Assembly (NCBI GenBank): GCA_003576915.1
Contig: QEVF01000003.1
Location: 1-64,000, forward strand
Reading direction: 5' to 3'
DNA length: 64,000 nucleotides
Source: Planctomycetota bacterium
Lineage (GTDB): Bacteria; Planctomycetota; UBA8742; UBA2392
Shown here: piece by piece, positions 9,279 through 21,789 of the stretch
Numbering within the stretch: position 1 is the first letter of the stretch
Layout of the letters: each line of letters opens with the position of its first letter
Notes under the pieces: generated by a model
Database searches by the model: none
Seen by the model: the letters and a program-made list of their open reading frames with translations, nothing else
Told to the model about the DNA's origin: nothing
Translations under genes and position numbers: made by a program

Positions 9279-9723
9279 ACACGTCCATCAATTGCAGCCG
9301 GGTGTCCGTAAAGCGCTGCACCAGCACGCGGGCAAAGCGCTTCATCAGGCTGTAGCCCAGGGCCGCGTCTGCTTCGCACTTGCCGCGCAGGCACTTGCCG
9401 TCGAACCGGATCACACTGACGTCATCGACGGCGCGAGCGTCAAACTGGGCCTGATGGGGCTCAAACAGCCAGGACCAGCCGATGACTTCGCCGGGCCCCA
9501 CGGTCTGGAAGCGGAACGTCTCTTTGCCCGGCACGGCAATCTCGAGGCTGACGCGGCCGTGGCGCAACAGAAAGAAGTGCTCGGCCGCGCCGCCGTACCG
9601 GAACAGAAACTCGCCGCTTTTGAACGAGGCCATCTGCGCGCAGCCCGTTACCAGGGCGAGATGGTCGGGCGCCAGGTCCTGAAAAAAGGGGTGCTCGGCG
9701 ATCACGTCTCGCAGGTGTTTCAC
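9259..9723 (-). CDS. Stand-alone cyclic-nucleotide-binding (Crp-like) domain protein
   Basis: This 154-residue protein is a single cNMP-binding beta-roll (FKSGEFLFRYGGAAEHFFLLRHGRV split over its first strands, then VGPGEVIGWSWLF) followed by a helix. It has no helix-turn-helix domain, so it is not a classical Crp/Fnr transcription factor. It starts at GTG 9723, overlapping the hydB stop as GTGA, and its end overlaps hydG, so it is translated with the hydrogenase subunits. I infer a role in control or assembly of the HydB-HydG electron module. The ligand is unknown; residues differ from the cAMP phosphate-binding cassette. Confidence 0.85.
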   Translation of the reverse strand: MKHLRDVIAEHPFFQDLAPDHLALVTGCAQMASFKSGEFLFRYGGAAEHFFLLRHGRVSLEIAVPGKETFRFQTVGPGEVIGWSWLFEPHQAQFDARAVDDVSVIRFDGKCLRGKCEADAALGYSLMKRFARVLVQRFTDTRLQLMDVYGKQAP

Positions 9724-10850
9724 GGGCGGCCTCCCTCGGGCTGAGTCATCTTGCGCACTTCTTCGGTCAGGTCGATTCCGACGGGGCACCAGGTGATGCA
9801 GCGGCCGCAGCCCACGCAACCCGAAGATCCGAACTGGTCAAACCAGGTGCTGAGCTTGTGGGTCATCCACTGGCGATAACGCGAGGCCGTAGTCTGGCGC
9901 ACTTCGCCCCCGTGGATGTAGCTGAAGTCCGGGTTGAAGCAGGAGTCCCAGCGCTGCCAGCGCTCGGCGTGGTCGCCGGTCAGGTCGCTGGTGTCTTCCA
10001 CGCTGCTGCAAAAGCAGGTGGGGCAGGCCATGGTGCAGTTGGCACAGGAGAGGCAGCGCGTTGCGATGTCCTGCCACTGCGGGCTCTCGAGGTTCTTCTG
10101 GAGCAGCTCCTTGAGGCCGGCGGTTTCCATGGTGCGGGTCTGCCGCGAGGCCTGGGCCACGGCGGTCTTCGCCGCCTGCTGAAGCTCGGCGGTGCAGGGC
10201 GCCGTGGGCAGGGCCGAGAGCAGCTCGCGGCCGCGCTCGCTGCCCGCCCCAATCACGAAACAGTGCGACGGCTCCAGGATTTCGGTCAGGGCCAGGTCAT
10301 AACCTTCGCGCACTTCGGGGCCCGTGTTCATCGCGACGCAGAAGCAGGTGGCGGCCGCCTGCGTGCAGTTGACGGCGATCACGAGGGATTGTTCGCGCGT
10401 CCTGGCGTAGCCGGGCTCAACGAAACTGCCCCCGGCGAAGACGCGGTCCTGAATCCTGAGTGCCGCAATCTCACAGGCCCGCACGCCGATGAAGGCGTAG
10501 CGTTTGGGCGTTGGCGGTTCGTCCGTTCGCTCAAAGCGCTGACCCGCCCGCTTCAACTGCCACAGGCGGCGCTCGGGCTCGAACAGATACTTCTTCCAGG
10601 AGTGCGGCCCGACCACGTATCCGAACCAGGCGCCGTCGGCCCGCTGCCTGAGCCGATAGTGGCCCGGGCCCTGTTCGTCCGTCCAGCCTTGCGGCAGGTC
10701 GGCGCTGCTGGAAATCTCGTCGTAAACGATGGCGCCTTCGCGCAGCGTGGGGCCGACGCAAAGGTAGCCGCGCGCGATCAGGGCTTCAAAGAGCCGGTCC
10801 AGCCGGTCGGCCGGCATGATCCTCGGTTCTGTGGCGTGGACGTCGGGCAT
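9720..10850 (-). CDS. hydB: Hydrogenase 4Fe-4S (beta) subunit
   Basis: This 376-residue iron-sulfur protein matches the beta subunit of sulfhydrogenase-type group 3b enzymes. The C-terminal half has two cluster motifs, [16 protein letters not shown] (about residue 268) and [15 protein letters not shown] (about residue 344). Conserved cysteines also occur in [18 protein letters not shown] and [11 protein letters not shown]. It is the first gene of the operon. The start at 10850 has no ribosome binding site but sits 8 bases from a good -10 element. An ATG at 10817 is the alternative start. Confidence 0.93.
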   Translation of the reverse strand: MPDVHATEPRIMPADRLDRLFEALIARGYLCVGPTLREGAIVYDEISSSADLPQGWTDEQGPGHYRLRQRADGAWFGYVVGPHSWKKYLFEPERRLWQLKRAGQRFERTDEPPTPKRYAFIGVRACEIAALRIQDRVFAGGSFVEPGYARTREQSLVIAVNCTQAAATCFCVAMNTGPEVREGYDLALTEILEPSHCFVIGAGSERGRELLSALPTAPCTAELQQAAKTAVAQASRQTRTMETAGLKELLQKNLESPQWQDIATRCLSCANCTMACPTCFCSSVEDTSDLTGDHAERWQRWDSCFNPDFSYIHGGEVRQTTASRYRQWMTHKLSTWFDQFGSSGCVGCGRCITWCPVGIDLTEEVRKMTQPEGGRP

Positions 10851-10858
10851 TATTGTTC

Positions 10859-10887
10859 ATATTAGGCCAAGCCGATGGGTGCGTCAC
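10859..10887 (-). promoter_or_regulatory. Putative promoter of the hyd-hyp operon
   Basis: On the minus strand GTGACG (10887-10882) and TAATAT (10864-10859) are 17 bases apart. The -10 element ends 8 bases before the hydB ATG at 10850. This predicts a transcript with almost no leader, or use of the ATG at 10817 with a 30-base leader. Confidence 0.5.
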
Positions 10888-10900
10888 GGCGGAACGGCGC

Positions 10901-10918
10901 CTTCACGCATTCTTCACG
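10901..10918. promoter_or_regulatory. Direct repeat upstream of the hyd promoter (possible activator site)
   Basis: The heptamer CTTCACG occurs at 10901-10907 and 10912-10918, an 11-base period (one helical turn). It lies just upstream of the hyd -35 element, in the divergent region shared with the gene at 10976. Response regulators of the OmpR/PhoB type bind repeats with this spacing. The binding protein is unknown. Confidence 0.3.
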
Positions 10919-10941
10919 AAGGCCCTTGGGCGTGGGTGCCC

Positions 10942-10969
10942 TTGCCAAGCAGCGGGGACCCGTTAGGCT
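10942..10969 (+). promoter_or_regulatory. Putative promoter of the membrane-protein gene at 10976
   Basis: TTGCCA (10942-10947) and TAGGCT (10964-10969) are 16 bases apart. The -10-like element ends 6 bases before the ATG at 10976, and no Shine-Dalgarno sequence is visible. The -10 match is weak (3 of 6). Confidence 0.3.
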
Positions 10970-10975
10970 CGCGCC

Positions 10976-11548
10976 ATGGCCGAGAACACCCGCACCATAT
11001 ATGAAGATGGCCGCATTGAGCTGCGTCTGAAGGAATTGAACCAGCTCTTTGACTCGTTTGACCCGGCGCCGTTTCACGAAAAGGACCTCGACCAGGACGC
11101 CGAGGAGTTCATCGTAAGCTGGGCGCGCGAATATCCCGCCGACACGCCGCTGACGTTCATTCTGCACTTGCCGGAAAGCCAGCGCGCGCTCAACCCCGAA
11201 GAGACGGTCAGCAACGCCGTACGCAACTACTTCAGTTACCGCATCAGCCTGGCGCGACTGGAGCTCAAGCGTCTTCTCCAGCAGGGCCGCACGAGCCTGC
11301 TGGTGGGGCTGGCCTTCCTGGCGGCCTGCATGGGCGCGCGTGAAATTCTCAAGAGCTTCACCCAGCAGCAGGGCTGGATGATGGTTATTGAAGAAGGCCT
11401 GCTGATCATCGGCTGGGTGGCGATGTGGCGGCCGCTGGAGATCCTGCTCTACGACTGGTGGCCCGTGCGTCGGCGCGTGCGCACGTACGAAAACCTCGCG
11501 AAGATGAAGGTCGAGGTGCGCTACGCCACGGGGGCCGTCAAGCCCTGA
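10976..11548 (+). CDS. Hypothetical protein with two membrane segments
   Basis: This 190-residue protein is not recognised. Residues 1-100 are soluble and acidic at first (EDGRIELRLKELNQLFDSF). They are followed by two hydrophobic helices, about residues 108-128 (LLVGLAFLAACMGA) and 138-160 (IEEGLLIIGWVAMWRPLEI). A basic cytoplasmic tail follows. It is transcribed divergently from the hydrogenase operon and converges with the gene at 11566. A regulatory link to the hydrogenase is possible from position only. Confidence 0.7.
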   Translation: MAENTRTIYEDGRIELRLKELNQLFDSFDPAPFHEKDLDQDAEEFIVSWAREYPADTPLTFILHLPESQRALNPEETVSNAVRNYFSYRISLARLELKRLLQQGRTSLLVGLAFLAACMGAREILKSFTQQQGWMMVIEEGLLIIGWVAMWRPLEILLYDWWPVRRRVRTYENLAKMKVEVRYATGAVKP

Positions 11549-11565
11549 GGGCGGCGGGGCGGGAG

Positions 11566-11847
11566 CTATAACAGAGTTACGCGGGTGCCCGCCGGGATTT
11601 CATCGGGGAAATTGCGCATGGTGATGCGGGCATCGGCCATCTGGCCCACGCCCTTGGCAATGCCGACGGGTTTTTCATAGGTGCGACCGTCCGGCGTTTC
11701 GAACTTGCACTTCAGGGGTTGGGGCAGGTCCTTCGTCATGCTCAGGAACTCGGCGTAGCTGACGGCCAGGTCGATGTTGAGGATGACGTTGCCCGGCACC
11801 AGTTCGGTGCGCTTGGTTGCTTTGACACTGAATTCAAGAACTGCCAC
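11566..11847 (-). CDS. Hypothetical 93-residue protein downstream of metH
   Basis: This small soluble protein (MAVLEFSVKATKRTELVPGN at its start) is rich in beta-strand residues. It has no signal peptide and one cysteine. I do not recognise the family. It starts 17 bases after the metH stop on the same strand, so it is likely co-transcribed. A role next to methionine synthase cannot be assigned. Confidence 0.6.
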   Translation of the reverse strand: MAVLEFSVKATKRTELVPGNVILNIDLAVSYAEFLSMTKDLPQPLKCKFETPDGRTYEKPVGIAKGVGQMADARITMRNFPDEIPAGTRVTLL

Positions 11848-11864
11848 GTTGCACTCCCCTGTCG

Positions 11865-14507
<2,643 letters not shown>

Positions 14508-14513
14508 GACAGT

Positions 14514-14541
14514 CTTTTAGCATCCAGGGCTGCGACTGTAA
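14514..14541 (-). promoter_or_regulatory. Putative leaderless promoter of metH
   Basis: On the minus strand TTACAG (14541-14536) and TAAAAG (14519-14514) are 16 bases apart. Six bases separate the -10 element from the GTG start at 14507. There is no room for a cobalamin riboswitch between this gene and the previous stop at 14557. Confidence 0.35.
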
Positions 14542-14556
14542 GTAAGGGTCTGCCCG

Positions 14557-15825
14557 TCAGGTCTGGAGGGTGACCAGCGTAATCTCGGGCGGGCAGTTGA
14601 TGCGCACGGGCAGCCAGCCGCCATAGCCGGCGTTGACGTAAAGCTTGCGGCCCTCGCGCAGATACTCGCCGCGGTGATAAACCTCGAAGGGAAGAACGGG
14701 GGTGAGCTCGTACTGGCCCACCCGTCCGAGGCTCACCTGGCCGCCGTGCGTGTGGCCGCTGAGCATCAAATCGATGGGGCGTTTTTGCCCCTCCCTGAAC
14801 TGGGCGGGGTTATGGGCCAGCACGATGCGCGGAGCCCCGTCATCCTTTACGGCCTTGAGGCAGGTGTCAAAGCTCCCGGCCGTCGTGCTCTGAAGCAGGG
14901 CAGGCAGGCCGCGCATTTCGGGGTAGTCCAGCCCCATGAGCCAGAGGTGGGACGAGCCCACGCGTATCTTGCGCGTCTCGTTGATCAGCAGGTCCGTGCC
15001 CGTTTCGCGCAGGGGCGTAATGACGCGCGAAATGTCCGTGTCCGGCGATGTAAGGGCGGAAATGTACTCGTGGTTGCCCATGCACATGTACACACCCAGG
15101 GGCGCGGCCAGGCCCCGCAGCAGCGCCGTGGCCTGCGTGAGCTGGTCCAGCTCGTTGTCGATGAGGTCACCGGTGCAGACGATGATGTCAGGCTTGAGGG
15201 ACAGCAGGCGCTGGCGCAGGATCTCCAGGCGCTCGTTGCTCATGTAGCTGCCGATGTGGACGTCGCTGAACTGGGCGATCTTCAGCCCGTTGAGTTCGCT
15301 GAACTCCCGCCGCACGCGCAGCACCACGTGGCCCAGGCGCGGCGCGTCCTGGCTGGCCACCGCGCCCGCGGCGGTGGTTGCGAGGATGGCCGCCGGCAAC
15401 GTAAGGGAGGCGCGGGTCAGGGCGCGCCGGCGCTCCGGGTTCTCGGGCTTGTCTTCCTGGGGCTGAGGGTCGCGGCTGAGCATGCGTGTGAGTTGGCGCC
15501 AGCGCATGGCCAGCTCCAATGGCGCGCTCAGAAGGGCCAGGCTTGCGCCATAGATCCAGAAGCCGAACTGCAGGGCCATGTAGGAGATGGCAAACCACAG
15601 GGGCGAGAGGTCGCGGAAGGCCCGCAGGGCGGAAAGACCGCCGACGGCGAGGGCCAGCGTCGGTGAGAGCATCACAAAGCATAAAGTGCCGCACAGCCAG
15701 ACCAGGGCCCTGCCCCGCCGGGGAAATGCGACGAGCAGGCGACGGCGCAGCGCCCAGAAAACCCTCGCGTTGAAGAGGGAGATCGTGAAGCCGAGAAACA
15801 TGAATGCGTATTGGGCGGCCTGCAT
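14557..15825 (-). CDS. Membrane-anchored metallophosphoesterase (YaeI/YkoQ-like)
   Basis: This 422-residue protein has three to four N-terminal hydrophobic helices (about residues 5-110), a polar linker, and a further hydrophobic stretch TLPAAILATTAAGAVAS. A calcineurin-like phosphoesterase domain occupies about 170-420. The metal motifs are complete: FSDVHIG, CTGDLID, MGNHEY, VLAHNP and SGHTHGG. Homologues act on lipid-linked or nucleotide-sugar pyrophosphates; the substrate here is not known. It lies upstream of metH on the same strand, with a 49-base gap. Confidence 0.87.
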   Translation of the reverse strand: MQAAQYAFMFLGFTISLFNARVFWALRRRLLVAFPRRGRALVWLCGTLCFVMLSPTLALAVGGLSALRAFRDLSPLWFAISYMALQFGFWIYGASLALLSAPLELAMRWRQLTRMLSRDPQPQEDKPENPERRRALTRASLTLPAAILATTAAGAVASQDAPRLGHVVLRVRREFSELNGLKIAQFSDVHIGSYMSNERLEILRQRLLSLKPDIIVCTGDLIDNELDQLTQATALLRGLAAPLGVYMCMGNHEYISALTSPDTDISRVITPLRETGTDLLINETRKIRVGSSHLWLMGLDYPEMRGLPALLQSTTAGSFDTCLKAVKDDGAPRIVLAHNPAQFREGQKRPIDLMLSGHTHGGQVSLGRVGQYELTPVLPFEVYHRGEYLREGRKLYVNAGYGGWLPVRINCPPEITLVTLQT

Positions 15826-15900
15826 GCCTTGAGTTTAACAAAGTGCCGGGCGCCCTGATTTCGGAATCGTGGGGCGGGCCTTGCGGCGGGACAGGGCGCG

Positions 15901-16881
15901 ATGTTCGATGAACCCATGCAGGTGTTTCGTCCGATGCTGGGTGCTGCCGTGCTGCTGCTGGCCTTTTGCGGCGCGGGCCTGGGGTTGTACCTGCTTTATG
16001 AGACGGAGGGCGGCGGGCACCCTTTTTTCGTCACGTTCAAGGATGCGCGCAACCTTGAGCCCGGCAGCGTCGTGATCTACCGCGATCAGCTTGTGGGCCG
16101 CGTTCACGAAGTATCGACGCAGGGCTCCGTAGTGGTCGTGCGCGCCACGATCGCCTCGGCGCACACTCATCTCTTGCGCGAGCATTCACGCTTCTGGGTG
16201 CAGGCCCCCACGGGCAAGTCCCTGCTCTGCTTTGACAACCCCCTTGAGCCGGGGGCCGCCGTAGCCCGCAGCCATCGCTTCACGGGCCTTGAAACGCGGC
16301 CGGAGCCTGACCGGGTGCCGCCGCCGCGCCCCCGGCGGCTGGAGTCCAAGCCCGTATGGCTTTGTGAGGTGCGGGTCAGCGCCACCCTGGCCGACGGCGC
16401 TGAAGCCGTGCGCGACGAGCGCAAGAAGACGGCTGCGGCGGTCCTGCGCCAGGAGGGTGACCAGGCCTGGGTGCTGGCTCCGGCCTGGGTGGGAGAGTTT
16501 CAGGGCCAGCGGCGCTCCTGGCAGGCCTTCGTCGAGTTTGCGGGCGGCGAGACCTGCACGGCCACGCTGCACAAAAACCTGGACGATCTCTGCATCCTGC
16601 ACGTGGCAAACACCTCCTGGCGCGGCAAGGCGGCCCCCTGCTGGCCCGATGCCCTCGCTGCGGGGCAGGGCCTGGCCCTTGCGAACTTCCGGGGGGAGTT
16701 CTTTGCAGCGGAACTGGAAGGGTCCAGGCTTGAGGGTGCCGGCCTGATGGAGGGCGGCTACTGCGCTCTGGTGGACGGCGCCAACGTGGCGGGTTTCGGC
16801 CTGCCGTCATCAGGGGATTCGGGGGTGCGCTGGGTGGCTGTGGCGGGTCGACTTGAGGCGTTGCGCGAGGCGCTGCGCTGA
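15901..16881 (+). CDS. Single MCE/MlaD-domain protein
   Basis: This 326-residue protein has one N-terminal membrane helix (about residues 12-32, LGAAVLLLAFCGAGLGLYLL). An MCE-type beta domain follows, with FVTFKDARNLEPGSVVIYR and a QLVGRVHEV segment that matches the MlaD core. The C-terminal half (about 150-326) is not recognised. MCE proteins help move lipids between membranes with an ABC transporter (MlaE/MlaF). No such genes are nearby. No clear ribosome binding site precedes ATG 15901; an in-frame ATG at 15916 is an alternative. Confidence 0.7.
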   Translation: MFDEPMQVFRPMLGAAVLLLAFCGAGLGLYLLYETEGGGHPFFVTFKDARNLEPGSVVIYRDQLVGRVHEVSTQGSVVVVRATIASAHTHLLREHSRFWVQAPTGKSLLCFDNPLEPGAAVARSHRFTGLETRPEPDRVPPPRPRRLESKPVWLCEVRVSATLADGAEAVRDERKKTAAAVLRQEGDQAWVLAPAWVGEFQGQRRSWQAFVEFAGGETCTATLHKNLDDLCILHVANTSWRGKAAPCWPDALAAGQGLALANFRGEFFAAELEGSRLEGAGLMEGGYCALVDGANVAGFGLPSSGDSGVRWVAVAGRLEALREALR

Positions 16882-16892
16882 CGCCGGCGGCG

Positions 16893-17342
16893 TCAGCTCT
16901 TGACGCCCTCAATGACCTTGACGAAGTCTTCCGGATCCTTGAAGTCCCGGTAAACCGAGGCGAAGCGGACGTAGGCCACGCTGTCGAGCTTCTTGAGGCG
17001 ATCCATCACCATCTCGCCGATGGCGCTGCTGGGGACCTCGCGGTCGTAGTTGCGGTTGATTTCGTCCTCGATGCTGCGCACGGTGTCGTCAATCTGCTGG
17101 GAGCTCACGGGGCGCTTTTCGCAGGCCTTGCGCAGGCCGGCCAGAATCTTTTCGCGCTCAAAGGGCACGCGCGAACCATCCTTCTTCACGACGCGCAGGG
17201 GCGAGTCTTCGACGCGCTCATAGGTCGTATAGCGTCGCCCGCAGGCCAGACATTCGCGGCGCCGGCGCACGACGTCGCCATCGCCCGAGGAGCGTGAGTC
17301 CACGACCTTGTCGTTGTCAACCTTGCAGAACGGGCAGCGCAT
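16893..17342 (-). CDS. nrdR: Transcriptional repressor NrdR
   Basis: This 149-residue repressor of ribonucleotide reductase genes has a zinc ribbon (MRCPFC near the start, then [12 protein letters not shown]) followed by an ATP-cone domain ([20 protein letters not shown]). The start MRCPFC at 17342 is the family start; an upstream TTG at 17354 would add four residues. The gene converges with the MCE gene (11-base gap). No NrdR-box palindrome is seen in the window and no nrd gene is present, so its targets lie elsewhere. Confidence 0.95.
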   Translation of the reverse strand: MRCPFCKVDNDKVVDSRSSGDGDVVRRRRECLACGRRYTTYERVEDSPLRVVKKDGSRVPFEREKILAGLRKACEKRPVSSQQIDDTVRSIEDEINRNYDREVPSSAIGEMVMDRLKKLDSVAYVRFASVYRDFKDPEDFVKVIEGVKS

Positions 17343-17576
17343 GGGACAGGACAATAGGAATCTTGAGTCGAATCACAAGTGTGGGCCCAACTAATCGTAG
17401 CTTGAACCTTCAAGCGCCTCGCTTGTGTGGCATTCCTTGTGTATCGGCGGCACATGGGGCTCGCCGGCCCGGGGCCACACCCCAGAGGACCCCACCCACG
17501 CTAACGGATTATTTAGGATTTGAACCGATGTTTGAAATTTATACGCTGGTGACGCCCACCGCCGGCAGGAGCAACA

Positions 17577-18188
17577 ATGAAAGCCACCGAACGCCGCGCC
17601 CGCAAGACACGCCTCAAGCGCGAAGCCATTTTGCGCTCGGCCGCCGCGGCGTTCCGCCGCAAGGGCTACTACGGCACCTCCATGGAGGACATCAGCGAGC
17701 AGTTGCTGATGACCAAGGGCAGCCTTTATTACTACTTCAACGACAAAGAGGACATCCTCTTTGCCTGCCACGATTTCTCGCTTGACCGCGTGCTGGAGAA
17801 GCTGGTCGAGGTGCAGAAGAGCAGCGAAAAGCCCGCAGCCAAGCTGCGCTCGCTGATTCAGGGCCTCGTGGACGTCATGATTGATGAGCTTCAGGGCAGC
17901 GCGCTGGCGCTGGATTTTTCGGCGCTGAGCGAATCAAAGCTCCAGAAGATCATCAGGAAGCGCGACGAATTCGAGCGCGGCATGCGCGCCATCATCCAGG
18001 ACGGTGTCAGGCAGGGCGAGTTCCGGAAGTTCGACGCCAAGCTCGCCAGCTTCGCCATACTGGGCTCGATCAACTGGATTTCGCGCTGGTACCGGCCCGA
18101 GGGCCAGTTCCACGCCCGCGAGATCGGCAAGCTGTTCAGCGACCTGTTCATCGACGGCCTGGTGAACGGAGAGAGCGGTAAAACCTAG
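17577..18188 (+). CDS. TetR-family transcriptional regulator
   Basis: This 203-residue protein has an N-terminal helix-turn-helix (about residues 15-60: ILRSAAAAFRRKGYYGTSM, then TKGSLYYYFNDKEDIL) and a ligand-binding C-terminal half. The form resembles TetR members that control fatty or aromatic acyl-CoA metabolism. AGGAG lies 6 bases before the ATG. The oxygenase gene 81 bases downstream is the likely target, perhaps with acyl-CoA as ligand; this is inference. A direct repeat TTTGAA, 12 bases apart, lies at about 17519-17536 in the upstream region. Confidence 0.9.
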   Translation: MKATERRARKTRLKREAILRSAAAAFRRKGYYGTSMEDISEQLLMTKGSLYYYFNDKEDILFACHDFSLDRVLEKLVEVQKSSEKPAAKLRSLIQGLVDVMIDELQGSALALDFSALSESKLQKIIRKRDEFERGMRAIIQDGVRQGEFRKFDAKLASFAILGSINWISRWYRPEGQFHAREIGKLFSDLFIDGLVNGESGKT

Positions 18189-18240
18189 GACGTGCGTCGT
18201 GCGGCATGCCCGCTGTTCTGGAAAGCACGGGGCCAGCAAG

Positions 18241-18268
18241 ACACGGAGCACGAAACACGGAGCACGAC
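18241..18268 (+). repeat. Tandem duplication covering the ribosome binding site of the oxygenase gene
   Basis: The 14-base unit beginning ACACGGAGCACGA is present twice in a row (18241-18254 and 18255-18268) with one difference at its last base. The second copy places GGAG 7 bases before the ATG at 18270. The first copy gives an unused second GGAG. Confidence 0.85.
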
Positions 18269-18269
18269 A

Positions 18270-19466
18270 ATGCAGATCGCAAAGCGCATCAACACGTTTG
18301 ACGACTGGATGGACTACCTCAAGGAGTGGCAGAAGGACATCGGCGTCTCGATCCCCGAGGCCGAGAACTTCCTGCTCACGCCCATCTATGACGAGAAGAC
18401 CCCCAACGAGGTCGAGATCGGCGACTTCAAGGGCCAGCACAAGTGGGAGCGCGTGAGCCAGATTCCCACGCAGAACATGCGTGACGCACTTCTGCAGCTC
18501 ATTTTCGTGCAGGGCGACACCGAGTTCGCAAGCACTGAACAGCAGCGCCGCCTGCTCAACAACGTGCCGCACGACTATGACCGCTACGCCGCGGTGCGCA
18601 TCATGCTCGAGGAAATCCGCCACGGCCTGCAGATGTGCCACATACTCGTCGAGCATTTCGGCTCAAGCGGCAAGCTTGAGGCCAAGAAGCTGCTGGAGCG
18701 CCGCGCGTCGGAGGCCTTCCCCGATACCAAGAACCCCCGCCTGCTGGGCGCGTTCAACGAGGCCGTGGACAACTGGCTCGATTTCTACACCTACACCTGC
18801 TTCGTTGACCGTGACGGCAAGTACCAGCTCGGCATGCTCAAGCCCTGCGGCTTTGCGCCCCTTGCGCGCAGCGCTGGCCCCATGCTGCGCGAGGAGGCCT
18901 TCCACCTGGGCAGCGGCAACGACGGCCTGACGCGTATTCTGCGTGCCGGCCGCATTCCCACGCCCGTCATCCAGCGCTTCTTCAACAAGTGGATCTCCGT
19001 AGCCCTTGACCTCTTCGGCAAGGATGAAAGCAGCACCGCGGAATGGGCCTTCGTGTGGGGCTTCAAGGCCCGCTTTGACGAAGACCAGCAGCGCAAGGCC
19101 GGCAACGCCGACCCCGACCGCAAAGAGCTGAACCACCACAACCGCATGCTCTATTACAACGAGGTGGCCGATGTGGTCAGTCGCCTCAACAGCTTCATCA
19201 AGGAAGGTCAACCCAAGCTCACCATGCCCGACATCAGGTTCCACCGCGGCATCGGGCGCTATGCCAATCAGCCCTACAGCGTCACGGGCGAGCTTCTCAG
19301 CGAAGAGGCCTACAAGCAGCATCTCACGCAGGTGCTTCCCACGGCGCAGGACTACGCAATGCTGGCCGAGATCTTCAAGGACCCCACCTGGATCGAGGAC
19401 AAGCCCCTGCCCAAGGACCTCTGGGGCTACCAGGAAAACGTGCGCAAGGCGACGACCGGCCGCTAG
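18270..19466 (+). CDS. Di-iron acyl-CoA oxygenase, BoxB/PaaA-like
   Basis: This 398-residue ferritin-like di-iron protein is related to benzoyl-CoA 2,3-epoxidase BoxB and phenylacetyl-CoA epoxidase PaaA. Two EXXH pairs are visible, EIRH (residues 115-118, in MLEEIRHGLQMCHIL) and EAFH (209-212, in MLREEAFHLGSG), plus Glu85 and Glu164 as possible further ligands. It is shorter than classical BoxB (about 470). No reductase (BoxA or PaaE), hydrolase (BoxC) or CoA ligase is nearby. The start at 18270 is fixed by GGAG at -8. The substrate is unknown; an aromatic or other acyl-CoA is likely. Confidence 0.8.
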   Translation: MQIAKRINTFDDWMDYLKEWQKDIGVSIPEAENFLLTPIYDEKTPNEVEIGDFKGQHKWERVSQIPTQNMRDALLQLIFVQGDTEFASTEQQRRLLNNVPHDYDRYAAVRIMLEEIRHGLQMCHILVEHFGSSGKLEAKKLLERRASEAFPDTKNPRLLGAFNEAVDNWLDFYTYTCFVDRDGKYQLGMLKPCGFAPLARSAGPMLREEAFHLGSGNDGLTRILRAGRIPTPVIQRFFNKWISVALDLFGKDESSTAEWAFVWGFKARFDEDQQRKAGNADPDRKELNHHNRMLYYNEVADVVSRLNSFIKEGQPKLTMPDIRFHRGIGRYANQPYSVTGELLSEEAYKQHLTQVLPTAQDYAMLAEIFKDPTWIEDKPLPKDLWGYQENVRKATTGR

Positions 19467-19488
19467 CCATCTTTCCCGAAAAGCCTTT

Positions 19489-21726
<2,238 letters not shown>

Positions 21727-21789
21727 CCGGCTTGCCGCGCGGGCCCGTAGCGGCCGGAGCGCCGCTCCCGGGGTCGTGGGCGCGGGAGT

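Noticed and set aside
14508-14556. Cobalamin riboswitch before metH
   Set aside because: Only 49 bases separate metH from the previous gene, too few, and no B12-box is present.
17343-17576. NrdR boxes upstream of nrdR
   Set aside because: Only loose TTGTGT-like direct repeats are seen, not the palindromic consensus.
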